A stretch of 64,000 nucleotides of DNA from Amblyornis subalaris (lineage: Eukaryota > Chordata > Aves > Passeriformes > Ptilonorhynchidae): the NCBI GenBank assembly GCA_018881555.1, contig JACAXG010000014.1, forward strand, positions 1,180,586 through 1,244,585. The letters run 5' to 3'. The position numbers were made by a program, and so were the translations under genes. Below the pieces are notes generated by a model. That model saw only the letters and a list, made by a program, of their open reading frames with translations, was not told where the DNA came from and made no database searches. This document shows positions 60,452 to 64,000 of the stretch, piece after piece. Each line of letters opens with the position of its first letter. Position 1 is the stretch's first letter.

Positions 60452-62296
60452 TGGGCAGGTCCCAAAGTTTCATGGAAGTGAAAATACTGGGGTGGAGCTT
60501 TTTGTGGACAGAGTGTTCCAGGCTCCTGTGTGCATCCTGGCCCTGCTGACTCTGGTGCCAGTGCTCCTCCATTCCACCGGGAGTCCTGTGCCATGGAGAA
60601 CAAAGCTCATTTCTGCTGGTGTGAAATGCCTGAAATCCCCACGAGCACGGTAATTGCTCCCTTTGCTTTGGGACAATGAGCGTGTTTGCAGCTCCTGCCT
60701 GATTTTNTCGTGCTGTTCTTCTGTCAGCACTGGGAGTGAACGTGTCCTAATTCACCTCCCACTCCGGGCAGGATTCCTCCTTTATTCCCCGGGAAAACGT
60801 GCTGGAGGCAGAGATGGGGTGTGAATTCTCACGGTTGATGTGAGCTGTAGGACAGGGGATGAGATCAGTGTGTTCCCACCATTCTCCAAATGCCAGCCTT
60901 TAATGATCCGTTGAACTTTTCCTTTGTGCTAAAAAGCCCCAAAATAACATGTTTGTTTTCCTTCCTTCTTATGGTGACAGTGGAGTGCAACTGTCTTGCT
61001 TTTTCCACTGTTCTTTTGTGTGTGTGACTGACCAGGACATGCTGAAAACATCCCTTTAACATCAGAGCTCTGGAATGGAAAGAAGAAGAAAATTTGTCTC
61101 TGCTTATTTGGCAGTTTCCTTTTAAACCAAAAGATCTTCAAATACTACCCATTCTGGAATAAAAATGGAAAATGAGCATCTGGCTTTCCCTGACTCCCAA
61201 AGTTTGGATTTGTTGTTCGGTGATAAATCACTTCTTTTTCCTCATCTGCTAAAGTAGGTTTGAATTCCTGTAGCTGTTAAGGGGATGGACATTTCCTTGT
61301 TAGTGACAGCAGTTCTGCTCCCAAACACAATACAACAGATTTTATTCCCTCCCCTCCTGCCCTCCACCTCCAGGAAATCTGCGGGCAGCTATGGGGAAAT
61401 TTTCCCAAAAAGGTAATGCCAGAAATGTCTTCAATTTTTAACTTTTTTTGTTGTTGTTGTTCTGGTGATCACAATTGAGCCCCAAAAACTTGATTTTAAC
61501 TCCCAGCTGTTCGGTTCTGATTTTGTCAGAGCTCTGCCGATCCAGATTTCTTTATCAGAACTAACATTTTTTTGAATGTTTGGTGCAGATGTGTTGATCT
61601 ATGTGATACCACTAACTAATTCACTGTCATAGTTGGGTTTAATTTTTATATATTTTTACTATAAATCGTTCTCATTTTCTTCCGCTTTTTAAAGTCGAAG
61701 CCGAGGCTGATGTAGTGCTTCTGCCAGCCTTTGCTTTTGTAAAATACTTGTCTATTGAAATATTATTTATTTGCTTGTGACAATGAGTCACCAGTAGACA
61801 AACAGATCGTTTGCTCTGCATGAACAGTAAGTGTTGAAAGCTTCAAANGGAGCTGGTTTTTCACAGTTGCTTGTCGCTGGAGTTGTGTTTTTGGGGATAG
61901 AGGGCTGGTTCAGGATGGCTCTCCACAGAAAACAGCTGGGGCTGATGTGCTGTGTGGGACTCTTCCCTCACATGTACCAACTCTTGTGTTCCTGAGCGGT
62001 TCCATTCATCCCCTGACAATTATGGCAGTAAGTGCCGAGTTGTTGAAAGAGCAGTGTTTAAACTGTGTTTATTTACTGTGTGATAGCTGTGCCTGAAAAA
62101 CAAACTGGTGCTGGAAGGAAAAGTTCAGAAGGTAAATGTTAGAGGGGAAGAACACCTTGGGGAGGGATGTTCTGGAGGTGTTTGCTGTGCCTGAGTCCTG
62201 CCCTGGGCTGAGGGAGAGAAGTGAAAAAGCTGAACCCAAAGTTAGTTGATTGTCAGTACAAACAATGCTTTCTGATGAGTTTATTTACCTCTCTAG

Positions 62297-62416
62297 GATA
62301 AAAACCCTAACGGTGGAACTTAAAACCAAGCAAGAGGAGGTGAAAAACGTGAAAGCTGATTTGCAGTATTTCCAGGAGGAGAAGGAAGCTGCCTACAAGC
62401 AGTCACAGGTGCTCAG
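62297..62416 (+). CDS. LEKR1: LEKR1 coding exon 3
   Basis: A 120-base exon that completes the phase-2 Arg codon and encodes IKTLTVELKTKQEEVKNVKA then DLQYFQEEKEAAYKQSQVL, a continuous coiled coil with no Pro or Gly. The acceptor is CTCTCTAG, the donor AG|GTAAGA, again phase 2, so the exon is symmetrical. It could be skipped without a frameshift. Assignment rests on phase continuity and the Leu/Glu/Lys-rich heptads. Confidence 0.85.
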
Positions 62417-62789
62417 GTAAGAACAGAAAAAGAAATGCTGATGTTGGAAATACTCTATTTCTTACATATATATTGTTTTAAAGACTCACCATAAACTTGG
62501 GCATGCAGTCATTTAAATATGATTACTCTGATTTCTCAATTAAAAAATGATTGTACAATTGCCTGTCCAGTTTTCTTCATTTATATATAAAAACTTTAAA
62601 CATTTAGANGGTAGAAACTTACTGTACATGTATTCAATACACAGCATATTTCATACACTAAATTATTGTAACCCAATGCAGTATAAATTATCACATAATG
62701 GGAAAGTAGTTGTCAATCTTAGTCTAATTCCCAAGTTTACTAGGTAAAATAATTTTAAAAATACGTCTGGTATTTTTTCTCTCTTGCAG
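62417..62789. other. LEKR1 intron 3
   Basis: A 373-base AT-rich intron with a good pyrimidine tract before the acceptor; nothing else seen. Confidence 0.88.
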
Positions 62790-62965
62790 AAATACCTTGG
62801 AACACCATTGCTCAACTCTGAACAAGGCTGTCTCACTGTTCCCTTTTATTAGAAGTGAACTCGACAGCATTAAAGAGGTCATCTCCACCAACCTGGAGAA
62901 CTTTGCTGCCATGAAAGAAGAAATTTTTCTACAAATAAAAACCATGAGCAAAGAAGCTCTGACAG
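62790..62965 (+). CDS. LEKR1: LEKR1 coding exon 4
   Basis: This exon encodes NTLEHHCSTLNKAVSLFPFI, RSELDSIKEVISTNLENFAA and MKEEIFLQIKTMSKEALT after completing an Arg codon. The helical, charged pattern continues, with a more hydrophobic segment (AVSLFPFI). The acceptor is CTCTTGCAG, the donor ACAG|GTAAAG, phase 1. Further exons lie beyond the right edge, so the window carries about 186 codons of a protein several hundred residues long. No defect seen. Confidence 0.86.
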
Positions 62966-64000
62966 GTAAAGCATCTTGCAGTCGTTTGGGGCAAGGGGAA
63001 GTAGTTGTTGATAGTTGGGTGTAACACGGTAAATGAGGAGGTAAAAATTAATTAGATAATTTGTATTTCTGACATTGACTTGTCCAGATTCAAAGTATGA
63101 GAAGCCCCAGTCTGCCCCCGTGGCACTGTGGGAACTGAGTGGAGCTCAGTCCAGTTCCTGTTGGAGCAGGTGCTGGAGCAGCTCTTTGGTTAGCCAAGTC
63201 AGACTGAAATGGAATCATGGAATCACAGAATGGTTTGGGCTGGAAAGGACCTTAAATCCCATGTTGTTCCACCCCCTGCCATGGGCAGGGACACCTTCCA
63301 CTATCCCAGGCTGCTCCAAGCCCTGTCCAACCTNGCCTTGGACGCTGCCGGGGATGGGCCAGTCACAGCTTCTCTAGAAACTTGTGCCAGGGCCTCCCCA
63401 CCCTCCCAGGGAACAATTCCTTCCCAATATCCCATCTAACCCTGCCCTCTGGCAGTGGGAAGCCATTCCCTGTGTCCTGTGCCTCCATCCCTTGTCCCAA
63501 GTCCCTCTCCAGCTCTTCTGGAGCCCCTTTAGGCACTGGAAGGGGCTCTGAGGTCTCCTTGGATCCTTCTCTTCTCCAGATGAACACCCCCAGCTCTCCC
63601 ACCCTGGCTCCAGAGCAGAGAGGTTCCTGGCCCTGGAGCATCATTATTTCTTAAGCAATTATACTCCAGCTTTGCTGGAAGTAATACAAATACTTCCTAA
63701 GATTTGTAATACAAATAATATCCCTGCTCTGAGTGTGTGGCTGGGATTGCAACACAAAGACCTGAAGATATTTTCAGTTGCCTTGTGTCTCCTATTGCCA
63801 GTTTTTCCCACGTGTTGGCACTCCAGGGTGATGGTGTAACATCCTTTTGGGAGCTGCTGGAGTGTCCTGCGGTGTGACTTCCCAAATGTATGGACAGGCT
63901 GCCCTTGGCCAAGGAGCCATGAGCAAACCCACACCCAACATCAGCAACTACTCCCTCCTCCCATTTCTGAGCAAGAGCAAACTTTGCCAAATACAGCCTT
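62966..64000. other. LEKR1 intron 4 (partial)
   Basis: Intronic sequence to the right edge, with one long CR1 copy. A weak candidate exon at 63,088-63,169 is discussed under findings. The last 350 bases are unique with no recognisable feature. Confidence 0.7.
63209..63648 (-). mobile_element. CR1, long 3' copy
   Basis: Antisense CR1 of about 440 bases: GGAATCATGGAATCACAGAA through CCCAATATCCCATCTAACCC and CTCCAGATGAACACCCCCAG. Nearly the same as the long sense copies at 8,455 and 34,782. Confidence 0.92.

Noticed and set aside
62089..62133. A 45-base segment with AG and GTAAAT borders in LEKR1 intron 2
   Set aside because: Flanking exons are phase 2/2; reading this segment in phase 2 gives an immediate stop, so it cannot be a coding exon in this gene.

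Overview
The window is nuclear DNA from a bird. Three partial or complete vertebrate genes are recognisable from their proteins, all coding exons have GT-AG borders with matching phases, and about 35 fragments of the avian CR1 retrotransposon are scattered through the non-coding DNA. The gene order SSR3 (minus), TIPARP (plus), LEKR1 (plus) is that of human 3q25; from general knowledge this block lies on chicken chromosome 9. CR1 type and density fit a neoavian such as a passerine, but the species cannot be fixed from this window. Single isolated N bases are spread throughout, as in a draft or consensus assembly.

Layout. 1-2,150: 5' part of SSR3 (TRAP-gamma) on the minus strand, with three coding exons and a CpG-island promoter; the last exon(s) lie outside the left edge. 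2,150-11,100: intergenic, with CR1 fragments and AT-rich single-copy DNA. 11,100-29,460: the complete TIPARP (PARP7) gene, with a CpG-island promoter, a probable non-coding exon 1, five coding exons giving a 666-residue protein, and a 3' UTR. 29,460-49,550: about 20 kb of intergenic DNA without a recognisable gene. It ends in a cluster of tandem repeats, an orphan CpG island and a long hairpin. 49,781 to the right edge: the first four coding exons of LEKR1, a coiled-coil gene that continues beyond the window.

These genes do not form an operon or a dedicated system. SSR3 acts at the ER translocon, TIPARP is an AHR-induced nuclear mono-ADP-ribosyltransferase, and LEKR1 is a little-characterised coiled-coil protein. 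I did not find a convincing new biological system. The points most worth checking are: two exact extended dioxin-response elements flanking TIPARP exon 1; a roughly 10-residue insertion in the TIPARP WWE region; an 82-base near-perfect hairpin at 48,096-48,177; the run of three strand-asymmetric minisatellites and a CpG island just upstream of LEKR1; and a tandem duplication in LEKR1 intron 1 carrying two consensus splice donors.
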